From JAVBSC01 sp031547305 (GTDB lineage: Bacteria > Desulfobacterota > Desulfovibrionia > Desulfovibrionales > Desulfovibrionaceae), in the NCBI GenBank assembly GCA_031547305.1, contig JAVBSC010000013.1, positions 1-27,036 on the forward strand: a stretch of 27,036 bases of DNA, given 5' to 3'. Positions within the stretch are counted from its first letter, which is position 1; each line of letters starts with the position of its first letter. Below are positions 1 through 9,428 of this stretch, piece by piece. The notes under the pieces are model-generated. The model was not told the DNA's origin. It did not search any database and worked only from the letters and a program-made list of their open reading frames with translations. A program made the translations under genes and the position numbers.

Positions 1-566
1 TTGACGACAAGGCCGAGCGTCACCGCATATTTGAAAATGAGCGAACAAAAGCCGAGAACGCGGCTTGCCGTCTCGAATGCCCGCCGTTCTTCAATCTTGC
101 GGAGCATGGCAAGGACATCCTGGGGCGTGACCTCGGCAATAAGCCTGTTGCCGAAAGCGGGGTACACGTCCAGTTTCAAACGCCCCTCAACGGTTCTGGT
201 ATGACTTGCCGCCCAGACATCGCGTTGTTTTTCGACGTATTCAAGAGCAATATCGCGGAAAGTGGGGGCATTCTGCTCGATTTTGGCCTTTTTTTTCTCC
301 GTGCCGGGGTCAAGGCTGTCGCGTAACTGCTTTTTAGCTTCATCGCGCTTGTCGCGGGCTTCTTTGAGGGAGACGGCGGGCCATATCCCGAATGCCAGCC
401 GTTTTTCCTTGCCATCAACGCGATACTTCATGCGCCAAAGCTTGTTACCGGCAGGGGAGAGTTCAAGATATAAACCCCCGCCGTCGGCATGCCGTTCGAC
501 CTTTCCGGTAGGCTTCAAATTCTTGATTTTTACTTCTGTCAGCTTGTTTGTCATGGCTGGGGGCAT
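1..566 (-). CDS. int: Tyrosine recombinase / phage-type integrase (P4-like), C-terminus outside window
   Basis: This is the N-terminal 188 residues of a site-specific tyrosine recombinase. The reading frame runs off the left edge, so the catalytic R-H-R-Y domain cannot be checked. The first ~85 residues fit the arm-binding domain of P4/CP4-type integrases (DUF4102): a KIKNLKPTGK stretch, then ADGGGLYLEL, then LWRMKYRVDGKEKRLAFG and a basic helix with SLKEARDKRDEAKK. Residues ~100-188 resemble the SAM-like core-binding domain (FRDIALEYVEKQRD, then RLKLDVYPAFGNRLIAEVTP). I chose the ATG at 566 because GGAGG lies 5 nt upstream; an in-frame ATG at 554 would sit too far from it. The gene lies just past the 3' end of ssrA and reads away from it, the usual arrangement for an element integrated at tmRNA. 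What lies beyond, and whether the gene is intact, is unknown. Confidence 0.9.
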   Translation of the reverse strand, partial: MPPAMTNKLTEVKIKNLKPTGKVERHADGGGLYLELSPAGNKLWRMKYRVDGKEKRLAFGIWPAVSLKEARDKRDEAKKQLRDSLDPGTEKKKAKIEQNAPTFRDIALEYVEKQRDVWAASHTRTVEGRLKLDVYPAFGNRLIAEVTPQDVLAMLRKIEERRAFETASRVLGFCSLIFKYAVTLGLVV

Positions 567-617
567 TTCTTCCTCCAAGAGGGCATTTTTATCTCTGATG
601 CCCCCAGGAATGCCCCC
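559..617. repeat. Four copies of an ATGCCCCC-type octamer at the integrase start
   Basis: ATGCCCCC occurs on the plus strand at 598-605 and 610-617. On the minus strand it occurs at 566-559, overlapping the integrase start codon, and once with a single change (ATGCCCTC) at 586-579. The wider consensus is near AATGCCCCCAG. Four copies in 59 bp, two in each orientation, fit arm-type integrase binding sites or an autoregulatory operator. This reading is inferred from position. Confidence 0.55.
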
Positions 618-670
618 AATATGAGTGGAATGTCAAAGGTCGAAGTGGTACTCTACGGAACGCAAATCGC

Positions 671-715
671 CATAAAAGCTAAGTCCCACAAGGCTTTTGA
701 AACCTTATGGGACTT
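671..715 (-). terminator. Rho-independent terminator downstream of tmRNA
   Basis: Read on the minus strand, AAGTCCCATAAGG and CCTTGTGGGACTT form a 13-bp stem (one G-T pair) around a 9-nt loop at 715-681. A short T-rich stretch (AGCTTTTAT) follows. The hairpin begins 17 nt past the tmRNA CCA end and lies between ssrA and the integrase gene, so it likely ends ssrA transcription. It may belong to the inserted element. Confidence 0.7.
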
Positions 716-731
716 GCTGAAAAAAGTTAAT

Positions 732-1088
732 GGTGGAGGCGAGGGGAGTCGAACCCCTGTCCGAAAATCTTCCACGCGAAACGTCTACGGGCATAGTCCG
801 GGCATATCCTCTTGCAGCGGGGGGAACCCCCGGACGGGGCGGACCGCTGCCAGCCGGTTTTACCTTCTCGCGCTGTCCGCAACCGGCGGACTTTCAGCGC
901 CAAGCCTGAAGATGCCGTCCGCCGCGGGATCCCATCAGGCGTCAGATCCCTTGGCGGCGCTGCTTAATTAAGCAGCGAGAGCGTATTCGTAATCGTTGCC
1001 AATTACTGTTTTGCCGCTTTTTACGAGGCCAGCGGCGCCTCGGCCCGCAATTCCGGCTTCCAATCTCCGTCGAAACCAGTGCGCCCCC
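732..1088 (-). ncRNA. ssrA: Transfer-messenger RNA (tmRNA)
   Basis: tmRNA rescues ribosomes stalled on broken mRNAs and tags the incomplete protein for proteolysis, acting with SmpB. The 5' end GGGGGCG pairs with CGCCTCC next to the encoded ACCA 3' end, giving a seven-pair acceptor stem with one G-T. The conserved 5' stretch GGTTTCGACGG and the T-arm GGTTCGACTCCC are present. The tag frame lies at 1000-968 and reads GNDYEYALAA before TAA. With the alanine charged on tmRNA, the tag would be A-GNDYEYALAA, ending in the ALAA degradation signal. The resume codon is most likely GGC (Gly), but this is inferred by alignment of the tag and not proved. The 357-nt length is normal. The 3' end is complete even though an integrase gene lies next to it. 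Confidence 0.96.
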
Positions 1089-1133
1089 GCGGGGGATAGT
1101 CAAAACCAGGACGCTCGGCCTGATTCTTACCAG

Positions 1134-1162
1134 AGTATAATCACTGCCAGAAAAACCGCAAG
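1134..1162 (-). promoter_or_regulatory. Sigma70-type promoter for ssrA
   Basis: On the minus strand there is TTGCGG (1162-1157), a 17-nt spacer, and TATACT (1139-1134). Transcription would start roughly 35-40 nt upstream of the mature tmRNA 5' end at 1088. This fits a precursor trimmed by RNase P. Confidence 0.6.
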
Positions 1163-1350
1163 TTTTTTGCGACGCTTCAAGGCGGCCGATGGGGTTGACG
1201 TCCGTCGGGTGGTGGGGCTCAATTTATCAATAATATCAGCCGCCTTGTCTTTTATACGGCTAAGCCTTAAACAGAAAAGTTCCCTGGCCAACCAAAGTTG
1301 GCGCTTTAGGATCAACGGGAATATTTTACTTTTTCGGAGCATTTACAGCC

Positions 1351-2061
1351 ATGATTATCCCGGTTGGAAGCATCATAAACGCCGGCGGCATCATCGCCGG
1401 CGGCCTGGTCGGACTGGCCCTGGGCAACCGCCTGCCGGACCGGGTCAGAACCATTGTTTTTCAGGGCCTGGGCCTGTGCACCATGGTTCTGGGCATTCAG
1501 ATGGCCATGCTGACCAGAAATCCCCTGGTCCTGATCTTCAGCGTGCTCATCGGCTCCATTGTCGGCGAGGTGATAGATATAGAAGGCTTCTTTAACAAAA
1601 GCGGCGATTACCTGAAAAAAAAGGTCAAGTCGGAAAACAGCAAGTTCACGGACGGTTTTGTGGCCGCCACCCTGCTCTTCTGCATCGGCTCCATGGCCAT
1701 ACTGGGACCGCTGGAAGAAGGACTGACCGGCGTGCGCACCATAGTCCTGACCAAGACACTGCTGGACACCTTCGCGTCCATGGCTTTGGCTTCCGTCTTC
1801 GGATTGGGGGTGCTTTTTTCCACACTGCCCCTGCTGCTCTACCAGGGAAGCATCACCGTGTTCTCGGTCAGCCTGCAAAGCGTGCTTACTGAAAACCTTA
1901 GAATGGAATTGACAGCGGCCGGCGGCGTGCTCATTATGGGTATTTCCATAAACCTGCTGGAGCTGACCCGCATCCGGCTTTCCAACATGCTGCCGGTATT
2001 GCCATGCGCGGTATTATTAGCAATATTGGCCGGTTATCTGGCGACTCTAAAGATTTTCTAG
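1351..2061 (+). CDS. DUF554 family integral membrane protein (YqgA-like)
   Basis: This is a 236-residue inner-membrane protein of the DUF554 family; the E. coli member is YqgA. The family's biochemical role is not established, and transport has only been guessed. It shows the family's typical features: a glycine-rich start (GSIINAGGIIAGGLVGLALG), the central LLFCIGSMAILGPLEEGL signature near residues 108-125, and about six to seven hydrophobic segments. A short charged cytoplasmic stretch (residues ~82-102, KSGDYLKKKVKSENS) separates the first membrane segments from the rest. GGAG lies 11 nt before the ATG, a little far but usable. The gene diverges from ssrA, and the 262-bp gap between them carries the ssrA promoter. 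It has no clear operon partner, as uvrA starts 96 bp downstream. Confidence 0.9.
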   Translation: MIIPVGSIINAGGIIAGGLVGLALGNRLPDRVRTIVFQGLGLCTMVLGIQMAMLTRNPLVLIFSVLIGSIVGEVIDIEGFFNKSGDYLKKKVKSENSKFTDGFVAATLLFCIGSMAILGPLEEGLTGVRTIVLTKTLLDTFASMALASVFGLGVLFSTLPLLLYQGSITVFSVSLQSVLTENLRMELTAAGGVLIMGISINLLELTRIRLSNMLPVLPCAVLLAILAGYLATLKIF

Positions 2062-2083
2062 TAAATCTCCAGACTTTTCCCAA

Positions 2084-2110
2084 GCCGGACGGCGCAGCGG
2101 TGCGACCGGC
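2084..2110 (+). other. Weak hairpin between the DUF554 gene and uvrA
   Basis: GCCGG (2084-2088) pairs with CCGGC (2106-2110), and an inner CGCA/TGCG stem sits inside. AAAAATCTCT follows in place of a T-run, so this is at best a poor terminator. I see no other signal in the 96-bp gap. Confidence 0.25.
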
Positions 2111-2157
2111 AAAAATCTCTAAAAAACTGCTATTTTTACACATAACCAGCTAAAACC

Positions 2158-5090
<2,933 letters not shown>

Positions 5091-5094
<4 letters not shown>

Positions 5095-5123
5095 AAATGG
5101 GAGGCAAAGCCTCCCATTTTCAC
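5091..5123. terminator. Bidirectional terminator between uvrA and the zinc-ribbon gene
   Basis: A perfect 15-bp inverted repeat (arms 5091-5105 and 5109-5123) surrounds an AAA loop. The core stem GGGAGGC/GCCTCCC is flanked by AAAAT on one side and ATTTT on the other, so it can work in both directions. It contains both stop codons: TGA of uvrA at 5092-5094 and TGA of the minus-strand gene at 5122-5120. Confidence 0.85.
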
Positions 5124-5362
5124 ATATAATCCTGATCTATGGCGGCTTTACCGCCGGCCAGCATTATTTTAACGAAGTTGATGCCCTGGGGGGATACTGG
5201 CACGATGGGGAATTTGTACAGGCAGAGGTCGCAGGCGGCCATGGTGGGCTCCATGGGCGCGATGACCGGGATTTCCCGCTTGCAGTTGGGGCAGGCATAG
5301 AAAAAAACCATCTCCATGTATTTTGGTTTGACCGGCGCGAAGGGCCTTATTTTGTTGCTCAT
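5120..5362 (-). CDS. Small zinc-ribbon-like protein, 80 aa
   Basis: An 80-residue cytoplasmic protein of unknown function. It has two cysteine pairs, CPNC (residues 24-27) and CDLC (residues 42-45), spaced as in a small zinc ribbon, followed by a hydrophobic-polar C-terminal half (KFPIVPVSPQGINFVKIMLAGG). The ATG overlaps the gpmI stop codon (ATGA), so translation is probably coupled. This is why I prefer it to an in-frame ATG upstream at 5416, which would lie inside gpmI. The gene is last in the rsfS-gpmI run and ends in the terminator shared with uvrA. I do not recognise a characterised family. The zinc binding is inferred from cysteine spacing only. Confidence 0.75.
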   Translation of the reverse strand: MSNKIRPFAPVKPKYMEMVFFYACPNCKREIPVIAPMEPTMAACDLCLYKFPIVPVSPQGINFVKIMLAGGKAAIDQDYM

Positions 5363-6894
5363 GGTTTTTCCGCCAGGTTTTGGCCGGTCATTTCCGCTGG
5401 TATTGGCAGGCCCCAAAGGGTCAGAACGGTCGGAGCTATGTCGCCGAGCTTGCCGTTGGGCAACAGTTTGCGGGGTTGGCCCGGCTCCAGCAGAATCAGG
5501 GGCACGGGATTTTTGCTGTGCGCTGTCTGCGGCTTGCCGTCCGGGGTGAGCATTTCCTCAATATTGCCGTGGTCCGCGGTCACCAGCAGAATGCCTTCCC
5601 GCTCCGCCACCGCTTGCCGGATTTTGGCCACGCATTCGTTAACCACTTCGCAGGCCTTGATGCCGGCCGGGATTACCCCGGTGTGCCCGACCATGTCCGT
5701 GTTAGCCAGATTGCAGACCACAAAGTCGTATTTGCCGCTTTGCCAGGCTTCCAGAAGCTTGGCCGTGACCTCGCGGGCGCTCATTTCCGGCTTCAGGTCG
5801 TAGGTGGCCACGTCGCGCGGGGAGTTGACCAGGATTCTGTCTTCCCCGGCAAATGGCTCTTCCCGCCCGCCGTTAAAAAAGTAAGTCACATGGGCGTATT
5901 TTTCCGTTTCCGCAATGCGCAGCTGTTTCAGTCCGGCTTCGGAGGCGATCTGCCCCAGGCCGTTGTGCAGCTCGTCCTTTTCAAAGGCGGCCGGCAGGGG
6001 CATGCTGGAATCGTAAGGGGTCATGGTGGCCAGGCCGGCAAGCTTCGGCCTTTGGCCGCGATCAAACTCCGCAAAGGAGTCATCGTACAGGCAACGGGTG
6101 ATCTGCCTGGCCCGGTCCGCCCGGAAGTTGAAGAAAAAGACCGCGTCGTTGTCTTTTATGCTCAGCGCCTGTCCGTCCGGCTGGACCAGCAGGCGGGGTT
6201 TGATGAACTCATCTGTTTCGTCGGCTTTATAAGCCGCATCCATGGCCGCTATGGGATCGGCGATGAGTTCGCCCTGGCCGTGCGCCAGAGCTTCCCAGGC
6301 CTTTTGGGTGCGGTCCCAGCGCTTGTCCCGGTCCATGGCGTAATAGCGGCCAATGATTGAGGCCAGGACTCCGGCCTTGCTTTGGGCGAGTTTTGCCTGG
6401 AGAGTTTTTATGAAGCCGATTCCGCTGGTGGGCGAGGTGTCCCGGCCGTCCATAAAGGCATGCACGGCCACGGGCACGTTTTGGGAGGCCGCCAGGTCGA
6501 TCAGGGCCAGCAGATGCTGGATATGGCTGTGCACGCCGCCATCGGACAAAAGCCCCATCAGATGCAGGCGCCCGCCGGAAGCGGCCGTTGCACTCAGCGT
6601 TTTCAGCAATACGGGATTATGTTCCAGGGCGTGCTCTTCCACAGCCAGGTCAATGCGGGTCATGTCCTGATAGACGATGCGCCCCGCGCCTATGTTCATA
6701 TGCCCGACTTCGGAATTGCCCATGTAGCCTCGCGGCAGCCCGACTTCCCGGCCGGAACACAGCAGTGTGGCCCTGGGCAGGCCGAGCAGCTCACTCAGGG
6801 TGGGGGTATTGGCCAGAGAGGCCGCGTTGCCCGGCCCGGCCGGAGCCAGGCCCCAGCCGTCCAGAATAAGCAGCAGAGTAGGCGTGATTTTCAT
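5359..6894 (-). CDS. gpmI: 2,3-bisphosphoglycerate-independent phosphoglycerate mutase
   Basis: The enzyme interconverts 3- and 2-phosphoglycerate in glycolysis and gluconeogenesis. It is a monomeric two-metal enzyme of the alkaline phosphatase superfamily. Its 511 residues match the usual ~510. Family landmarks are in order: LILDGWG with metal ligand D12, GNSEVGHMNIGAGR with catalytic S61, HAFMDGRDTSP, GRYYAMDRDKRWDR, FFNFRADRARQ, LVTADHGNIEEM, and AHSKNPVPLI near the end. The start at 6894 is preceded by GAGGA. A longer frame to 6933 would add 13 residues with no family support and overlap rsfS. The gene follows rsfS by 7 bp and overlaps the next small gene by ATGA, so all three are probably co-transcribed. 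Confidence 0.97.
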   Translation of the reverse strand: MKITPTLLLILDGWGLAPAGPGNAASLANTPTLSELLGLPRATLLCSGREVGLPRGYMGNSEVGHMNIGAGRIVYQDMTRIDLAVEEHALEHNPVLLKTLSATAASGGRLHLMGLLSDGGVHSHIQHLLALIDLAASQNVPVAVHAFMDGRDTSPTSGIGFIKTLQAKLAQSKAGVLASIIGRYYAMDRDKRWDRTQKAWEALAHGQGELIADPIAAMDAAYKADETDEFIKPRLLVQPDGQALSIKDNDAVFFFNFRADRARQITRCLYDDSFAEFDRGQRPKLAGLATMTPYDSSMPLPAAFEKDELHNGLGQIASEAGLKQLRIAETEKYAHVTYFFNGGREEPFAGEDRILVNSPRDVATYDLKPEMSAREVTAKLLEAWQSGKYDFVVCNLANTDMVGHTGVIPAGIKACEVVNECVAKIRQAVAEREGILLVTADHGNIEEMLTPDGKPQTAHSKNPVPLILLEPGQPRKLLPNGKLGDIAPTVLTLWGLPIPAEMTGQNLAEKP

Positions 6895-6901
6895 ATATTC
6901 C

Positions 6902-7294
6902 TCATATGGCGGCCTGGGCGGCGCGCTCGTCAATGACCTTGCGCGCTCCGGGCCAGAGTTCTTCCAGTCTGTACAGCGTTCTGGCTTCAGACTGCATTAT
7001 GTTTATCAAAACATCGTTACAATCCAGCAAAATCCAACTACCGGCCTGGTAGCCTTCAATGCGCAAAAACTCAAAGCGCTCCGCCTTGCAGTTTTCCAGC
7101 ACGTGATCCGCCAGGCCCTGGGCGTGGCGCTGGGATGTGGCTGTCGCCAGCACAAAACCTTCGGCCAGGGCATTCTGGCTTTTCAAGTCCAGGGCCAGCA
7201 GATCCCCGGCTTTCTTGTCCGCAAGCCAGCGGGCCACGGTCATGAGCTTTTCTTCAGTTGAGATATCCGAGTACTTGCGAGTTTTTTCCGGCAT
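6902..7294 (-). CDS. rsfS: Ribosome silencing factor RsfS (Iojap/YbeB family)
   Basis: RsfS binds ribosomal protein uL14 and blocks joining of the subunits, lowering translation in poor conditions. The protein carries the family pattern: ARWLADKKAGDLLALDLK, then FVLATATSQRHAQGLADHV (matching the usual ATGxSxRHxxAxAxxV), then RIEGYQAGSWILLDCNDVLINIM with the conserved W-x-LLD-x-x-D-V-x-I core. The ATG at 7294 gives 130 residues, near the family norm of 105-130. An upstream in-frame ATG at 7330 would add 12 residues, and neither has a strong ribosome-binding site, so the start is uncertain. In many bacteria rsfS lies beside nadD; here it leads gpmI with a 7-bp gap. Confidence 0.93.
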   Translation of the reverse strand: MPEKTRKYSDISTEEKLMTVARWLADKKAGDLLALDLKSQNALAEGFVLATATSQRHAQGLADHVLENCKAERFEFLRIEGYQAGSWILLDCNDVLINIMQSEARTLYRLEELWPGARKVIDERAAQAAI

Positions 7295-7419
7295 GGTTGT
7301 CCATTTTGGTTTTATGGAGTGGTTAAGCATTTCAAAATCAAATTGCTTGAAAAGAACAGCTTACCCTTTTTTACCTTAAGCCGTAAACATGTTTCCGGCA
7401 AGATGCCCGCGCAAAATGG

Positions 7420-7448
7420 TTGACAGTATTTTGGAATCGGTAGAGATT
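7420..7448 (+). promoter_or_regulatory. Possible promoter for paaK
   Basis: A perfect -35 box TTGACA (7420-7425) is followed after 17 nt by a poor -10 box, GAGATT (7443-7448). It lies about 60 bp before the paaK start in the 212-bp divergent gap with rsfS. The weak -10 suggests an activator or a different true box. Confidence 0.35.
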
Positions 7449-7506
7449 GTGCTTGGTTAATTACTTCCAATCGGCAGACTAATTCAGGATCCCAGGAGTA
7501 TTTCGC

Positions 7507-8811
7507 ATGATTTTCAACGAAGAAAAAGAAACCCTTCCCAGGGAGGATCTGGAGAAACTTCAGCTCGGCCGCCTCAAAAACCTGTGTGAGCGTCTTTACG
7601 CCAATGTTCCCCACTACCGCAAGGCTTTTGAAAATTCCAACCTGACTCCTGCGGACGTGCGTTCTCTGACGGATCTTTCCCTTTTGCCCTTCACCACCAA
7701 GCAGGATCTGCGCGACAACTACCCCTACGGCCTGTTCGCCGTGCCGCCGGACACCATAGTCCGTCTGCACGCGTCTTCCGGCACCACCGGCAAAGCCACC
7801 GTGGTGGGATACACCAGACGGGACCTGGACAACTGGTCGGAGGTCATGGCCCGCAGCCTGGCCTGCGCCGGCATGACCCGTAAAGATTTGCTTCATAACG
7901 CCTACGGATACGGCCTGTTCACCGGCGGTCTGGGGGCGCACTACGGCGCGGAAAGACTTGGCGCCACGGTCATTCCGGTCTCCGGCGGGGCCACCAAACG
8001 CCAGGCCCAGCTGATCCGCGACTTCGGAGCCACGGCCATCTGCTGTACGCCTTCCTACGCCCTGCATCTTTATGAGGCCGGACTGTCCCAGGGCATTGAC
8101 ATATCCAAGCTCTCCCTGCGCGTGGGCGTTTTCGGAGCCGAGCCGTGGAGCGAGGAAATGCGGGTGGAAATTGAGAAAAAACTCAAGATTGACGCCCTTA
8201 ACATTTACGGCCTGTCCGAAGTCATGGGGCCTGGCGTGGCCATGGAGTGCGTGGAAGCCAAATGCGGCATGCATATTTTTGAAGATCACTTTCTGCCGGA
8301 AATAATCGACCCGATCACCGGCAAAGTGCTGCCGGCCGGAGAATTCGGCGAGCTGGTCATAACCACCATCACCAAAGAGGGCATTCCGCTTCTGCGCTAC
8401 CGCACCCGGGACATGACCCACCTGGACTACACGCCCTGCCGCTGTGGCCGCACCCATGCGCGTATCGGGCGCCTGCGGGGCCGCAGCGACGATATGCTCA
8501 TCGTTCGCGGCGTGAACGTGTTCCCGCAGCAGATTGAAGGCATTCTGATGGAGTCCGAAGGCGTGACCCCGCATTACCTGATTGAAGTCAAGCGGGAAGA
8601 CAATATGGACGTGCTGGAAATCAAAGTCGAATTTTCCGAGCAGATGTTCGTTTCCGACGAAATCCGCCGCATTCAGCAGTGGGAAGCGAAAATCCAGAAA
8701 AACATCAAGGAATTCCTGGGCGTGACCGCAAAGGTCAGCCTGGTGGAGCCGCGCTCCCTGGCCCGCTCTGAAGGAAAGGCCACGCGGGTTGTGGACTTGC
8801 GCAAAATTTAG
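7507..8811 (+). CDS. paaK: Phenylacetate-CoA ligase (adenylate-forming)
   Basis: It activates phenylacetate or a related aryl acid to its CoA thioester using ATP, through an acyl-adenylate. The 434-residue length is typical of PaaK. Visible motifs are the P-loop SSGTTGK at 90-96, the NIYGLSEVMGPG adenylate-binding segment near 232-243, LLRYRTRDMTHL near 295-306, GRLRGRSDDMLIVRG near 321-335, and the C-terminal catalytic lysine region SEGKATRVVD (K424). There is also a CRCGRTHARIGR stretch typical of the family. AGGAG lies 9 nt before the ATG. The ACT-domain gene follows after 19 bp, a pairing common in delta-proteobacteria and archaea. In those organisms the enzyme often works with indolepyruvate oxidoreductase in aromatic amino acid metabolism rather than in aerobic phenylacetate breakdown. 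The substrate here is unproven. Confidence 0.95.
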   Translation: MIFNEEKETLPREDLEKLQLGRLKNLCERLYANVPHYRKAFENSNLTPADVRSLTDLSLLPFTTKQDLRDNYPYGLFAVPPDTIVRLHASSGTTGKATVVGYTRRDLDNWSEVMARSLACAGMTRKDLLHNAYGYGLFTGGLGAHYGAERLGATVIPVSGGATKRQAQLIRDFGATAICCTPSYALHLYEAGLSQGIDISKLSLRVGVFGAEPWSEEMRVEIEKKLKIDALNIYGLSEVMGPGVAMECVEAKCGMHIFEDHFLPEIIDPITGKVLPAGEFGELVITTITKEGIPLLRYRTRDMTHLDYTPCRCGRTHARIGRLRGRSDDMLIVRGVNVFPQQIEGILMESEGVTPHYLIEVKREDNMDVLEIKVEFSEQMFVSDEIRRIQQWEAKIQKNIKEFLGVTAKVSLVEPRSLARSEGKATRVVDLRKI

Positions 8812-8830
8812 CAGCTATAAAGGAACGATC

Positions 8831-9259
8831 ATGAAAGTCAATCAACTCTCCATCTTCCTGGAAAATAAGGCCGGGCGTCTGGCGGAAGTAACCCGCACTC
8901 TGGCCGGGATTTCCGCTAATATTTTGGCGCTTTCCCTGGCGGACACCTCTGATTTTGGCATTCTGCGCCTCATCGTGGACAACCACGATGCCGCCAAGGC
9001 CGCGCTTAAAGCCAACGGCTTTACCGTGGGCAGCAATACCGTGCTGGTGGTGGAAGTGCCGCACAAACCTGGCGGGCTGGATGCCATCCTGCGCTATTTC
9101 GCGGACGACAACGTCAATGTGGAATACATGTACGCTTTTGTGCACAAGTGTCAGAACGCCGTTCTGGTGTTCCGCTGCAGCAACGAAGAAAAAGCCATTG
9201 CCGCGCTGCAAAGGCATGATGTGAAGATATTGTCCGAATTAGCCTTGTGCGAAATCTAA
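8831..9259 (+). CDS. Tandem ACT-domain amino-acid-binding protein
   Basis: A 142-residue protein made almost wholly of two ACT domains. The first spans about residues 3-68 (QLSIFLENKAGRLAEVTRTL begins a typical beta-alpha-beta unit). The second spans about 70-140 (VVEVPHKPGGLDAILRYFAD). Both have the N-x-A/P-G-x-L turn that forms the amino-acid-binding site. It has no catalytic domain, so it is probably a sensor or regulator responding to an amino acid, plausibly an aromatic one given its partner paaK. I chose the ATG at 8831 because AAAGGA sits just upstream; a longer frame would start inside paaK. It ends before a bidirectional terminator. Confidence 0.9.
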   Translation: MKVNQLSIFLENKAGRLAEVTRTLAGISANILALSLADTSDFGILRLIVDNHDAAKAALKANGFTVGSNTVLVVEVPHKPGGLDAILRYFADDNVNVEYMYAFVHKCQNAVLVFRCSNEEKAIAALQRHDVKILSELALCEI

Positions 9260-9279
9260 CGCCGCGTCAGGCGGACCTA

Positions 9280-9341
9280 GAGCATTTTACCTTATAGACA
9301 TTTTCGCGGAACCGTTCCGCGTATGCCTGTTGGAGCATTTT
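9280..9341. repeat. GAGCATTTT direct repeats flanking a palindrome
   Basis: GAGCATTTT occurs at 9280-9288 and 9333-9341. Between them lies CGCGGAACCGTTCCGCG (9305-9321), an 8-bp perfect palindrome around one base. The block is in the spacer between the ACT gene and the terminator. It looks like a small intergenic repeat of the REP or mosaic type. There is no second copy in this window, so this is only a suggestion. Confidence 0.35.
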
Positions 9342-9371
9342 CAAATGTAAAAATCCACAGGCGCGGGCCGG

Positions 9372-9412
9372 AAAAAAGGCCTCGGCTTCCAAGCGGAAGC
9401 CGAGGCCTTTTT
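9372..9412. terminator. Bidirectional terminator between the ACT gene and bamD
   Basis: A perfect 13-bp stem (GGCCTCGGCTTCC at 9378-9390 with its complement at 9395-9407) surrounds a 4-nt loop. An A-run precedes it (9372-9377) and a T-run follows (9408-9412), so it is a strong terminator on both strands for the convergent genes. Confidence 0.93.
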
Positions 9413-9428
9413 ACTCGTTATCAAGAAA

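Larger units (their letters stand above)
1..760. mobile_element. Edge of an integrative element inserted at the tmRNA 3' end
   Basis: An integrase gene, its repeat-bearing upstream region and a short spacer abut an intact tmRNA 3' end at 732. The integrases of many genomic islands and prophages use the 3' end of ssrA as attB and restore the gene on insertion. The probable crossover core therefore lies in the T-arm and acceptor region (about 732-760). The exact att boundaries cannot be set, because the other att copy is outside the window. Whether this is an active element or a relic is also unknown. Confidence 0.65.

Noticed and set aside
1288..1304. A 17-base stretch nearly matching part of the long inverted repeat at 21253-21269
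   Set aside because: One mismatch in 17 bases is expected about twice by chance when every position in a window this size is compared, so it is not evidence of a repeat family.
996..1595. A 199-codon plus-strand frame across the tmRNA start and the DUF554 gene
   Set aside because: It covers the tmRNA 5' region and reads the DUF554 gene in the wrong frame, ending in a low-complexity Arg-Gly-His stretch.
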